The notes under the pieces are model-generated. The model was not told where the DNA came from. It saw nothing but the letters and a program-made list of their open reading frames with translations, and searched no databases. Made by a program: the position numbers and the translations under genes. Of a stretch of DNA of 64,000 nucleotides, positions 49,293 through 60,964 are shown one piece after another. The first letter of the stretch is position 1; each line of letters starts with the position of its first letter. The stretch is from NCBI GenBank assembly GCA_034687125.1, contig JAQGBZ010000163.1, forward strand, positions 62,001 to 126,000, written 5' to 3'. This DNA is from Neelides folsomi. Lineage: Eukaryota; Arthropoda; Collembola; Neelipleona; Neelidae.

Positions 49293-51016
49293 GCACTGCG
49301 TGTGCACTTGTGAAGAAGAATGAGATTCTAATTGAGATTCAAATTGATACCTTTGGTGAGAAAAGAATCTTAATGTAATACGGATAATATGTGGTTATAC
49401 CGTATACCATATAGGGATAACTAATATATTCTGATACATACTACATATAATAATACCATACATGTTATAAAGCTCACTTAATTCAACTATTGAAATCATT
49501 TCATTCCTCAATCTTCCAGTGATTAACTGACGTTTGATGAAGGTCATCCTGGATCTTGGAAAAGTTTAATTCAACCCATCCAACAACAAAACGAGAAAGA
49601 AAATTTACAGTGGAAAAGTGGAATAGAACCAAAGGCAGTTGAATATATTAATAAATGGAGATTAAATATATACCAATGATGATCCTATAAATAGAAGATA
49701 AAGGCTGTATAAAACAAGCGTTCTGATAACTTAGATATCATGATATGATCTTACTCAAAGTTTTATCATATAAATCTAAGGTGTTATTTCATATAAGATT
49801 AAGATATGATCTTTTACATTTAGCTAGTATGTTATAAAATTTACAGTCCAATAAAACAATTTTATGAATATACGTAATTTGTAAAATTATGGTATACTTC
49901 TAAAGAAGCATTGAACTATGGATAATTGAATAATCTGTATTCACAGCATTACCATTAGATGTTGTATAATACGTACTTAATGTTTGTGATTTTTACGTGC
50001 ATTAATTTAGAGTAATTACATCAATTAGCATCAAAGTTTGTCATTTAACATTAACGTGTTTTTTGATTGACAATGTGAATTTTATAATTTATTGTTCCTT
50101 TGTTCCACACTCTCAGTTTTAGGATGTTTTATAAAAGTTAAAGTCATGCGAAAGAATCGTAATTCCAAATATAATTGTTTTATCATACATTATTACATAA
50201 TATGTTATAGTATATACCATATAAGTGTAACATATATAGTATATTATGTTATATATTTATACAGGAATATAAGATATATATTATACAATATATATACCAC
50301 ATACGACTGTAAAACTCATATAAATCATAATCGTAATTTGTAATAATAGTTTATTAAATATTAATGTTAAAAATATCCCATGTTTAAATAATTAGATAAT
50401 TAAATGGTATAACACATATTCTTTGTATGAATTTTAATGTACTGCAAATAAATAATATAATAACGTTCACTTTCCATTTGAGAAATTTGTTTAACGATTT
50501 ACTTTACATATACTGTATATCGTAATTTCTATAAGGTATACTTTATATTTTCTTATTACTTATAAATATAGTAAAATAAACAATGATAATGTCAGTATTA
50601 AACATACCTAAATATCTACGCGTAATAAATTCAAAAAATATAATTTTAACAGCTATAGCATAACGATAAATTTTGTATTAATTTTAAATGACATTAACTT
50701 TATTTATTGACTTATTTAATAAATGAAACATAGGGTTCATTGATATAATTAGGATAATAGATGTAAATAATTCCAAGCTCTGAATAAATAAAGTATGCTC
50801 TGCATTAGCTAATAGCAAGTTATATAAATTAGAAACTTCAACTTTTTATTGTAATATCATTAATCATTAAGTCTAATTTAACTAATCAACCATAACTCCA
50901 CTCGAATTAAGCTATTTAATTAAATTTAAAAAAAGAAAACATAATTCAACTTTTCTTTAAACTTAACAAACTTAATGGGGTAGACGATTAAGGAAATTCA
51001 GAGCAATATTAGAGAG
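49293..51016. other. AT-rich intergenic region
   Basis: About 1.7 kb with strong AT bias and no open frame of note; the 83-aa frame at 50092 is low-complexity Ile/Tyr sequence. No other structure seen. Confidence 0.5.
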
Positions 51017-51804
51017 ATGGAATTGCTGGCATTGCTCATCATTGGCCTTTTTTCAACATTCCTTCCAAATTCGGTGAGTTGCCTTCAGTTTCAATTAGAA
51101 CCTATTCAATTTCCGCACATGATAATTCAATTATACCCTCAATTTATTATTTCCAATTTTTTACTTTCACATTTACAAACCAAATCAAGATTTTAATAAA
51201 AAAAATTAATGATTTTTAGGAGTCGGTCCCTCTAAACAATGGTAAGTTGGCGTTAATCCCTCTAAAAACAATTATGTATTCGCACATTGGAATGATTTAT
51301 CAGAACATCCGCGTGTTCGCCGAGAAGAAAATGGCAACAAATTAGAATTCTCCATTGACGTGATTCCTTCTGAAGTCGGATCTCTAGCACACAATGCAGG
51401 TTCACATGGAGCTGACGGAGCTTCAGCTCAAGATCAAATCAATTCCTTGAGTCGAAAGAAACGAGATCTCTTCGGATTGTTCGACCATCCTGAATTTGAC
51501 ACGATTCAAGAAAGAGTTCATCACAGAAACAGGAGATCTGCATCTGAATCAGAATCTGAATCAGAATCAGAATCTGGATCTGGATCAGGATCTGGATCAG
51601 GTTGGGATTATTATTTATGATGAATTGATGAATTGAATAAATTCAAGTGCTTGAAAACATAATAACTCCATTTAAGATTCAGGTTCGGAGTCTGGTTCTA
51701 CTTCGGAATCAGAAAGTGAGGAAGAACCACCAGCAAAATCTGAGAGTGGCTTTGTAGGAATTGTACCTGCACTTGTTTCTACTCTAGGATTAGGAAAGAG
51801 ATAA
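51017..51804 (+). CDS. Secreted Ser/Glu/Gly-repeat protein, 4 exons, 167 aa (paralogue 1)
   Basis: Exons 51017-51073, 51220-51241, 51304-51600 and 51677-51804 (504 nt). Signal peptide MELLALLIIGLFSTFLPNS, then EHPRVRREENGN and a dibasic SRKKRDLFGLF that suggests furin-type processing. A run of SE and SG dipeptides (coded by a GAATCT/GGATCA hexamer array at 51541-51600) follows, and a C-terminus VPALVSTLGLGKR. The next gene has the same order of parts, an equivalent tiny second exon, an RVRREE motif after it, a hydrophobic LGLG end, and TTGAATAAA just after the stop. The acidic serine repeats may be phosphorylated or glycosylated. I do not recognise the family; a secreted mucin- or matrix-like role is inferred. 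Confidence 0.75.
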
Positions 51805-52708
51805 GATTGAATAAAAATTGACCTGTTAAAAAGGATAATTTTACTATCTACTGTATTTCTAAAATGTCAACTTTATTTATCATTCATTCAATGGTTATTA
51901 CCAATATTTATAACTTTTTCTAATAAAGTAAGTAGGTATAATATCAGTTAAATATTTTTAATCATTATTCATTACACATTAAATAATAAACTACACTTTC
52001 AATTGTCGAATCTACTTTTTCATATATTATGTATTTTAAGGCATTACTTAAAACCAATCATCATTATAAATTTATAATAGAATGTATAAACAAAATCATA
52101 TATTAGTGGATATAAAGTAATTAATGTAGCATTTATTGTTAACAAAATAAATAAATATAGCGAATATAGTTAATTTTATTTATGTTATTTATGAACCAAT
52201 GCGCAATGTTTGAAAATGTTAGAATAAAAAGTTTTGTCAAAAAATTGTCTGAAACTTCATAAATCAAAAATTGCATAGTTTTTACGATATAACTTCTATC
52301 TGTGAATTATTAATCAACTATTAATTCAATTTTAATTACCTATTTTATTTATAATGTACATTGTATACTACATATGAGCATACATTCAACTCATGTTTAT
52401 GATGGAAAAATAGCTATACTTATAAATACAGAATTATTTTGAATACAATTTTTTGTTATGTACCTAAATAATATAGGTCGTGGGTAAGAAATAATTATTA
52501 ATTAATACTTGATACTAAATTATTATGTGCAGATATATTGAGAATGAAAGTGATTAGGTAATTGTTGCGAATATATATGTATGTCGTAGTTGAAAAATGG
52601 AAATTGCTATTAAATTAAAAATGAAAGCGACTCATATATTAAGTTTTACTAATCAAATGAGTGTGTTATACTTTCTAATGGGATGAAGCAATACAAAAAT
52701 CTATTGAA
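51805..52708. other. Spacer between the two tandem paralogues
   Basis: AT-rich, with AATAAA ten bases after the first gene's stop. No further gene or element recognised. Confidence 0.5.
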
Positions 52709-54559
52709 ATGGTTGGTAATTTAGGGATTGTTTTGCTCGTCTTCAGCATTTTTTTGACCTTTGCTTCCAATTCGGTAAGCAATTTCATCATCTGTTATAT
52801 GATCATATATTGTAGTTTGAATTTGGCATATTTAATTAATTTATAAATATTACTAGCAATCCTCTAAAAGTAAGTATTTAGAATAATAGTATTGGTTGAA
52901 GGTCAAATGTAATTTTTTATATTTTGTAAATCATATTTTTTCTTATTTTTGTATTTTTAACAATTTTCAGAATTCTGTATTCGTCAAAATTTGTAAGATT
53001 TTTATATTAGTGTATTGGTATTATATCTTATCGGTCTCACAAGTATAATTAATAATATACGATATTTTGTTGAAGTTGAAGACGTTGGTGTAAAAGACCA
53101 TAAAGAAAGCATTCGGGTTCGACGGGAAGAAGGAGGGAAAGAAAAACGATTTCCAATCAACACCAATCCTGCTGAAGATAGAATTTTGTCTCAATTTTTG
53201 AATTCTTTCGGATTTTCATCTCTATTAAGAGATGACTACGTTCCATTAATTGATCGAAAGAGAAGGGCAATCAACCAAAACATTCTCAATGAACAGGTCA
53301 AAAGTAGAAGCAAGCGTGGCGTGGGCGATGATCGACAAAGCCGAATGCGAGGTCCCTCACTCGCAGGGGACGACGGAGCCGATCCATTTGCGGTTATTGA
53401 AGCTGAAGTCGCCAATGCAACTCCTGCACCAACGACAACAACAGAAGGTCCAAGTACTACCTCAACTTCTCCGCCTTCGATGCAATCTCCACCATCCCTA
53501 CCAGATGCACCAGCTCAACTACCGGCCCCAGATGCATCAACTCAACCCATTGCACCACCAGCACCAGTACCAGTAAAGAAGCGGCGTCTTAAAACAAAAC
53601 CAACGACATCTACACCTCCAATTCAAACGCCAGCTCCACCCGAAGAACCTGAACAAGGTGGAAGAGGAATGGATTCTCCAGAACCAACTGCAGCCACTTC
53701 GGAAGCTACTTCAGAAGCAACTTCGGAAGCACCAACTACTTCTGAACCTCATGAAGAAGCACCAAAAGCAAAAATACTTGATGTACTAGAACCTGAACAA
53801 AATATGGCAACTACAACTACAGCACCACCAGATGGTTCACAGGTTCCAGCAAAAGCTCCTGAAGAACCGAAGAAAGAAGGTCGTGGTTTTGGTTTGGATG
53901 TTTTATTAGAAACAACAATGCCGTCTGTTTCAACTGAAATGCCAACGATGGGAACAACAATGACTGTTTACACAACTGACGGTGAAACGAAAACTTCAAT
54001 GGACACAACGAAATCTTCAATGGGAGCTCTTGGGGGCTTATTTAGAATGGCGCATGAAGCTAGTACAGAGACTTCAGTAATGCCTTCTTCGGGAATGCCT
54101 TCATCGGAAATGCCTCAAACGTCAACATCAGCTAAGCCGGATGGAAAGGGGAAAGATAAACCACATGGAAATGGAAGAGGATTCGGAGATGAAGAAGAAG
54201 GAGACGACGAGGAAGAAAGTGAAGATGATGAAGAGACTACAAGTGCTACAAGTGAAAAAGAAACGACGCCGGGTTCAAACGAAGATGAAGATGAAACTAC
54301 AACTACAACTACGAAATCTCCCAAGAAAAAGACAAAAAAACCTGCTCGTAAAGAGGAAGCTTCGGAAGCTGAAGAGGTCAGTGAGAAAGAGACAATTACT
54401 GAAGAAGAAGAAATAGAAACCGTCAACAGGAAAAGGATTTATAGATCAACAACTACAAAGCCCAAACCTAGCCCTGAAAAAAAGCCATCAAAGAAACCAG
54501 CAGAGAAGGGATTAGTTTCTAATTTGGTTGCAGGTTTAGGCTTAGGGTTTGTAGGCTAA
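52709..54559 (+). CDS. Secreted mucin-like Thr/Pro/Ser/Glu-rich protein, 3 exons, about 520 aa (paralogue 2)
   Basis: Exons 52709-52774, 52857-52869 and 53076-54559 (1563 nt). Signal peptide VLLVFSIFLTFASNS, then ESIRVRREEGGKEKR, as in paralogue 1. Dibasic sites DRKRRA and SRSKRGV precede a long low-complexity region: TTTTEGPSTTSTSPP, repeats of EATSEATSEA, Pro/Ala stretches, acidic blocks, and KKKTKKP. It ends in VSNLVAGLGLGFVG. Thr/Ser/Pro content predicts heavy O-glycosylation, so a mucin or extracellular matrix component is likely. The 13-nt second exon is inferred by analogy with paralogue 1; a possible alternative exon from 52971 cannot be excluded, but the main exon is secure. Many shadow frames on both strands arise from its repeats. 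Confidence 0.75.
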
Positions 54560-55299
54560 GCAATTGAATAAATCAAAGTTATATGCCCAACCAACATTAA
54601 ATATTACATGTAGCATATAGTGAATTTGTATTTCAGCTAAAAGATTTCATCGTATGATTCATCAATAAATCATGGTGATATCTTGTTTTCAAACATTATG
54701 AAAAACCATAATATTAAAACTTAATTGCTGGAATTACAATTGATCCAGATTATATTAATATTTGATACCTATCATACCAGTCATAAAGCCTAATGTAATA
54801 AATGTAATGTCATTTAGATCAAAAAGAGAAATGTGTGAAAATATTTAGGTATGCTTTAAAATTTTTTCAAATAGAGAAAATTAATTGGAAACAGTAAAAT
54901 GAAAACGCACATTATTCACTATTCAAAAATCATATTTCGTTCATTCTGAAAATATAGTATTAATATTTTGATATATACACAGCATATGGCTTTATAATTT
55001 TATAATATTTATATTTCAAAATAAACATTTCAATAATTTTTTGATTTCTAAATTATCTAATCGTAATAAACTAATAAATAGTCTAGATAAAGTTAAATAA
55101 AATGTTTCAAATCTTACAAATTTTAATAAAAAGTAATAATATTCCATATGGAACATAATGTTACATAATTATATGTGTAGTATGTAGTATAAGTGTACTA
55201 TCCCAATATACTTACAAGAAAGAATTGAAGCAATAAACGTTGATTAATTTTAAGGCCGTGCCGACAAACGATGGATTGAGATATAAGATAGCATTTTCA
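54560..55299. other. Intergenic, 3' flank of the mucin-like gene
   Basis: AATAAA follows the stop by about ten bases. The remainder is AT-rich and empty as far as I can see. Confidence 0.5.
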
Positions 55300-55307
55300 T
55301 ATAAAAG
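55300..55307 (+). promoter_or_regulatory. TATA box of the ML-domain gene
   Basis: TATAAAAG, a strong match, 88 bases before the start codon. Transcription is expected near 55330, leaving a 5' UTR of about 55 bases. Confidence 0.6.
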
Positions 55308-55387
55308 ACTGCTAAATAACCCAATGGAGCAATTTGCTAATCATTGTCTTCATCACAGTTGGTGGGTATTTTAAAAAATTAACTATA

Positions 55388-56109
55388 ATGCTGAAGGTTA
55401 TCATTTTGGCCCTTTTGGCTACAGTAGCTTTAGCTCGCCAACAAGTTAAACTTGTGGGACATACCGATTGCGGTAAATATTTATTTTATTATTAATTAAA
55501 AATATTAATATAAAAGTGCGTATATTTAAATGAATTATACTCATCAGGTTCGGAAGGAAGACTCATTGAGGTTGAATTAACTAATTGTGAACAAGCACCT
55601 TGCGATTTTGATCCAAAGGAAATCTTAGATTTGGGAATCATCTTTGTTGCTTGTAAGAATTCCCTTAATTATATTTGAAGATTGTGATTCCACCATTATA
55701 TAAGAAACTTTAATAGTAATGGTAAATAAATTAATCTTGTAATTATAGCTTCTTCAAGTTCAAGCCCAGTTTTGAGAACTTCTGCTGTAGCTTTTGGTCA
55801 AGAACACGACATTCGAGACACAATCATTGATGGGGAAATTGAACAAGGAGAAGCTTATCTTTTCGAACATTCATTCCAAATTGGAGATTTCTTCTCCGGA
55901 GTGAGTTTTCACATTTTATTAATTTTTTTCGCAATCTGTGGATTTTCAACCTTTATTTATTTGGTATTATATAAAATTTAAAAACTTTTATTAATTTTTA
56001 ATTGTTCCTCTTACAGCTCCGTACAACCATTAAGTTCGAAATTCTCCGCGGTGATGATGATAATGGTTTAGAAATCTGTCTTCAAGCTCCAATGAATGTC
56101 GGAGAATAA
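55388..56109 (+). CDS. ML-domain (NPC2-like) lipid-binding secreted protein, 4 exons, 144 aa
   Basis: Small beta-sandwich protein that binds sterols or other lipids in the extracellular space or lysosome. Exons 55388-55472, 55548-55652, 55749-55900 and 56017-56109 sum to 435 nt. Signal peptide MLKVIILALLATVALA, then the typical N-terminal pattern TDCGSEGRLIEVELTNCEQAPC, which matches NPC2 DCGS...VxVxxCPxxPC. The C-terminal strand LEICLQAPM keeps a cysteine. The central cysteine pair of NPC2 (the GxNC-type loop) is absent, replaced by an acidic segment, so this is a divergent arthropod ML protein, not NPC2 proper. AATAAA lies about eight bases after the stop. In arthropods such proteins carry sterols or semiochemicals or bind microbial lipids; the ligand is unknown. 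Confidence 0.85.
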
Positions 56110-56620
56110 ACTTATGAATAAAATATCAATAATAGAATATCAATAAATTACATATAATCAAAATACTTAATTATTAATTAAATCCATGAGCATAAAAAAT
56201 CACATTTAAATCAGTTTTTCATGACCAATTTTAATAACTTTTGTTTTTAATAATTTCGATATTCGAATAAATTCGATGCCTAATAGGATTACAAAAAATC
56301 ACGTGTGCTTAATGATGTCATTTTCATAAAAAATCAATAAAAGAATTTAACGTTTAAAGACAAACGCGTGCAAATTAGCACAAACGCAAACAATGCATTT
56401 AATTCTTATATAAAATAATTTATTATAAATAATTATTCTAATTATGTAAGATCTATTAAAGATTCGTTGCCTCTTAATAGTTGTATACATATATCATAAT
56501 GTACGCCAAAATTAAGTTATTGAGTTTTAAAAGTAAATTAAATATGAATTAGATCATTTTTCGAAAAATATACACACAATAAGGGTAGAGTCAGTGAAGC
56601 TAAACATTTAAAACAATAAA
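56110..56620. other. Convergent gap between the ML gene and the elongase
   Basis: AT-rich 3' flanks of two facing genes. Polyadenylation-type hexamers occur soon after the ML stop. No other feature. Confidence 0.5.
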
Positions 56621-58891
56621 TTATTCAGGTTTGTTCTTTTTCTTCGATTTGTCCAAATAGGCAGTGTAGAAATAGTGAGCGAATAAAATCGCGAATAATG
56701 CATATAAGAATATATTAATGATGATATTATTCATTTCCCTTCCGCATCCTCTTTCGCTATCTAAATAACCATTAAAACAATTATTAATCAATCATCAATC
56801 GTCATTATGTGTTTAAAAATTGTTTGTTCTATTGCTTATTACTTTTCATCTTATAAGTGTACAAATTGACAACGATTCCTCCAAACATTTCTAAAAGTTG
56901 AATGCCGGTTATCTTCATCGCCCAATGCTTCGCAATTTTATAGCCATAAAGTGAAGTGAGGCCCTAAAGAGAATTAATTGTTTAAATTTTATATTTTTAC
57001 AAGTGGGGAAATAAAAATTAAAAGGAATTTCATACATATATTGTTCTGTGTAATCCAAATAAATCCACTCAAACCTACCTTAATGACGAAATAGGTGTAG
57101 ACAATCTAAAAAGGAATTCAAGGTAAAACAACAATTAATATATGGTCCGGTGGATATTAAAATTGTAATACTTTTTTTTATCAAATGTGACATTATCTTT
57201 ATAATGACATTCGTGTCATTTTAACAAGTAAAATGAAGGCAGCATGTTATTATGTCACAATATGGTTTATATTTAAAGACTTTAACAATTTAAAATTTCT
57301 TACACCGTGAGCGAAAGAGTTAGTAACACCAGACCATCTCATTGTTGTATCATAATATTGGTAGATGTAGAAGGCATAGATAAATGCAGTAATGTGATGA
57401 TACCTGTTTTCAATTGTAAAAATACATTAGAAGCTACTCAATGGGTCAATAGAGCTTGTAGACAACTTTCTACCCCTTCAATTGAAGTATTTTCATGTAC
57501 CAATGAAGGAAGAGAAGTGGATGTTTCTTGAGTACGATGAATGCTGTGCCCCATAATTCGACGAATTTTGAGATCGTATAGACAAATCCCCTATAAAATA
57601 TTAATTATTGGAAAAAATAAGGAAATTTTCCTTCCTTTGTTCATGTAATAAAAATATTTATTTACCAAAAAATCAGAGTGCAATGCATTTTTAATAATTT
57701 AATTGCGGCTTATGCCAAATAAATACTTGAATTCATATAGTACAGGAAAGATTTTGTATGGTATACATTGTTTTCTTATAGCAATTATACAAGCAATAAA
57801 AGAAATGGGTTTTGAGTTTACCAAAATCCTGCCGCAGAGTTATGTTCTTCCCTGTGAAAAAAAACCATACGTTAAACAATTTATAAAATTAATTTTTGAC
57901 AAGACAATTTATGGCATTTATGATTTTTCTAATACAAAAGTAATAGTTTTATGTTTCACTTAATTAAAAATAGTCAGGCGTGACTTTTAGTAATTTAAAA
58001 TAGCTTAAAATTTTCCCTTTTATTATACTTATTCCTTTGTTACTCAATAAGTTGAAGGTGTTGAACTTAAAAGCCATATTTATAAAACAATTTGATTAAT
58101 TATAGCATTGAGAACATGTTAAAGTGTTAAGTTTGCATGCTTTTTCTTACAAAAGTATAAACTACGATAGAAATATTTTTATTAAATTATGCAAGTAGGT
58201 TATCCAGTCAGGTATTGAGGAAGTAATAATGGAACAATAAAATACTCCTATTGTTCTATATTATTTACATACTTGTAATATTCATATTTAACATTTTGAT
58301 TTTGCAATATTTAATCTAAAAAATCTGAGAAATATACATACTTCTTAAATACCATATGGCACGTGAACAGCCCATTTAACACATATATAATATGTGTTAA
58401 AGTATTTGTTAAATATACACCAAGCACTTATTCATATTGTCATTGTCATTAATGTACTTCAAACTTTTTAATTGGAAAAGTTTTACTTTATTTATTCAAC
58501 ATCTTTCGACTTTGGATTTTTAATTAAAACTAAAAAGTTTTTATGGATTGAATTACCAGCTACAAACGTATTTGTAAAATCCATCCGAGTGATTTGCAAA
58601 AAGACTAAAAAGTTCCGGTGATCCTCTCGAGAAAGCCCAAAATGAGAAGATCCCAAAAGCGGCATTCCACACGATTGAGTGAATTCTGAGGCTAAATGCT
58701 TCTCTTTCCCTCATTCTCTTCTGGCCCCAAAAAATGAGAGCAACATACAGGGCAGAGATTGGGATCGAAATTGTCCAATATTGGCTCATCAAGCTTCTCC
58801 ATCCTTTAAGATCAAATTCTTCGTATTTCTTTATATCCAAATAATCAGGAGTGAAGAACACAACATTATCAAATTCGCTTCCGTTCTTCAT
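56621..58891 (-). CDS. Fatty-acid elongase, ELOVL6-like, 6 exons, 270 aa
   Basis: Condensing enzyme (3-ketoacyl-CoA synthase) of the ER membrane that adds two carbons from malonyl-CoA to long-chain acyl-CoAs. Exons 58557-58891, 57501-57590, 57304-57403, 57079-57105, 56843-56963 and 56621-56760 (813 nt in phase). The histidine box is intact, FLHWYHHIT, formed across an exon junction. Other family marks are SKFVELWGTAFIVLKK, KHWAMKITGIQLLEM, and the C-terminal FAHYFYTAYLDKSKKKNKPE with a di-lysine-type ER retrieval signal. The N-terminal FYKYVCSWGF and overall alignment favour the ELOVL6 (Baldspot) branch, which elongates saturated and monounsaturated C12-C16 chains; ELOVL3 is the alternative. 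The fourth exon is only 27 nt. Length is typical. Confidence 0.9.
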
Positions 58892-60172
58892 CTTTGTTTA
58901 ATATAATTCTAAACTTTTTTCACCTATATTCAACTTTTTACTCTCCTTCAAAAAAGTCAAGTCAAAAAATTCACACAGATTATATGTTAAAATTTTATTC
59001 ACTTCACTCCATGTTGTATTGAAAGAACACTTTAAAACATTCAAACTTGTCTTTTATAAATGTTTGGGCCACTTTGATGTGACCAAGCCAAGGAAGCTTG
59101 AAGGACTGGTGAGAGCGTTGATTGAATGATTCCTTTTCCGCCCTTATTTCTATAACGCTGGTGAAGAACACTGTCAAAGTATGAAATCCCCCTACAAAAT
59201 TATAATAGTGATTGGCTATACGAATACCCCGTTAGGCGTCTTGGTCCTTCCACAGAGATCAGTTAGACCTTTCTGAACAGCTTTACCTGAGTATATACCA
59301 ATACATCCCGCACGTAAGGAGAATTACGGTAATTCAGTGTACTACTTTTATCCACTACAACCGCAGGGCCAAGACACCCAACAGACACGTAAAAGACATC
59401 CTAACCTACTCCTTTCTACTCAATCATTCCGTGCAGTCTTTCAATCCCTATGCATCCTTTTGTATCTCTTGAATATAAATTAATGTAAAAGTAACTACAT
59501 AGAGTACCTAAGTATAAATATAGACAAATAGGCACATAGGTAATATTGTATTATGTATTAAATTTGGTTCTTATTATATAATCAAGACGAGGTTTTCTTT
59601 AAGCTGCGATTGTATTCAAATTACATTTCATATTACTTTTAGCATGGTCAAACCAGGAATGCTTTGACATTATAATTATCAAGGTTTTCCCTCCCACGGT
59701 GAAAACCCTTTAAGGAAATTTAAGGATATTTAAAGAGTTTTAAGAGTTTTAACACTTAAAGAGATGAGAAAAAAGATATGATTTTTTACACTTGTTGTTG
59801 TTCAGAATCTTAGATCAAGTAACTAATAAGACTCACATAGCACATAATTAAACATATTACGCTTACTTATTGTTAGCATTAGTTGGATTTTTCAATTTTT
59901 TTAAAGGATAATTCTCTGAAAAATAAATTGTAGGTTTTGCAGCTTTACATACATAATACTCTCAGAGATTTAGATTTTTAGTTATTATCTTATTTGTTCC
60001 CTATAAATTATGAATTTACTAAATTTTCCTCTTTTGCTTACGTGAGTATTTTTTTATATTTTATATACTTTTAAACTTTGATTAACAACACCTACATTCT
60101 ACATATTTATGCAGTAATATTATTTATTAAACACAATGATATTTTTCTGTGATTGTAATAACTACAGTCTGT
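58892..60172. other. Upstream of the elongase; contains an unexplained protein-like stretch
   Basis: From about 58985 to 59460 the composition rises and minus-strand frames look coding: a 49-residue frame (59041-59190) and a longer frame to 59004 both follow a good acceptor at 59192. An upstream block with an acceptor and a GTAAAG donor lies at about 59290-59410. The phases do not join convincingly, so no gene is called. Beyond 59500 the DNA is AT-rich. Confidence 0.35.
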
Positions 60173-60694
60173 ATATAGGGGTGGGCTGCTAAGTTTTGAG
60201 AATTTTTAATCGAAGATAACTTTTATGTTTATGAATGAATATTCATCAAATTATGCTGATATGTTCTTTATATGACATGTTATTGAAGGTTATAATTATA
60301 TTTTATGACTTGACCTCTGTTGACCTCAATCCAGTGCAACAACGAAAAATCAACATTACATGCATTTTACGCGTCTCGAAGGGAATTTCCTCGAGTGCTT
60401 CAACTTTCATTGTCTAATTCGCAATCAGGGATTGTTCAGTGATTGTATTCCAGGATCCAACGTTTGGTTAAGTTAAAGAATAAATGAAGCGTTTGCCATT
60501 GAACCATTGAAATTTATAGAAATTCATCTAGTTAAATATGTCGAAGAGGTCAACGGAGATCAAATCTTAAATTAAAGTTTAGCCTCTTATAACATGATAT
60601 TTAAAGAGTGTGTCATTAAAATTTGATAAATATTCGTTCATTAAAATAAAAGAGTCGATTGTAAATGCTCAAAACTTAGAATCCCACCCTGTAT
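60173..60694. mobile_element. Internally deleted mariner/Tc1-like DNA transposon, about 520 bp
   Basis: Inverted ends: the left reads TATAGGGGTGGGCTGCTAAG and the right, reversed, TACAGGGTGGGATTCTAAG, both continuing through TTTTGAG, AATCGA and ATGAA, so arms extend about 80 bases with mismatches. Flanks are TA-rich, as expected for TA target sites. Inside, LNPVQQRKINITCILRVSKG on plus resembles the N-terminal helix-turn-helix start of a mariner transposase, and YVEEVNGDQIL resembles its C-terminal end; the catalytic middle is missing. It is an inactive, moderately old copy. Confidence 0.75.
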
Positions 60695-60964
60695 AATATT
60701 TAAAATCTTTTTAATTTAGTAAACTGCCAAGATGCACAAATTGTTAATTTTTTTCTTATTTGTTTCATGAATTAAATAATATTCTCGAATTTAAAGTGGG
60801 CATTAAAATAAGAATTATGGGATAAAATAAATAAATGGACGTTATGTATTTACATTGTAACTTTTAATGTAAATGGTAGATTTGGGTATTTTTATTTAAA
60901 AAACGTGCAATGTTCTTAGTTTCTGATGCGTAACAAAGAGAGAAATTGTTCATGTAATGGAGCA

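Noticed and set aside
53817-54426. Long antisense frames opposite the mucin-like gene
   Set aside because: They mirror the low-complexity coding repeats and have no independent start, splice or motif support.
57703-57963. 86-aa plus-strand frame in the elongase gene
   Set aside because: Lies in the first intron of the minus-strand elongase, AT-rich, without motif.
58376-58404. Short palindrome TTAACACATAT...ATATGTGTTAA
   Set aside because: About 12 bp per arm and AT-rich; such palindromes are expected by chance in this composition.
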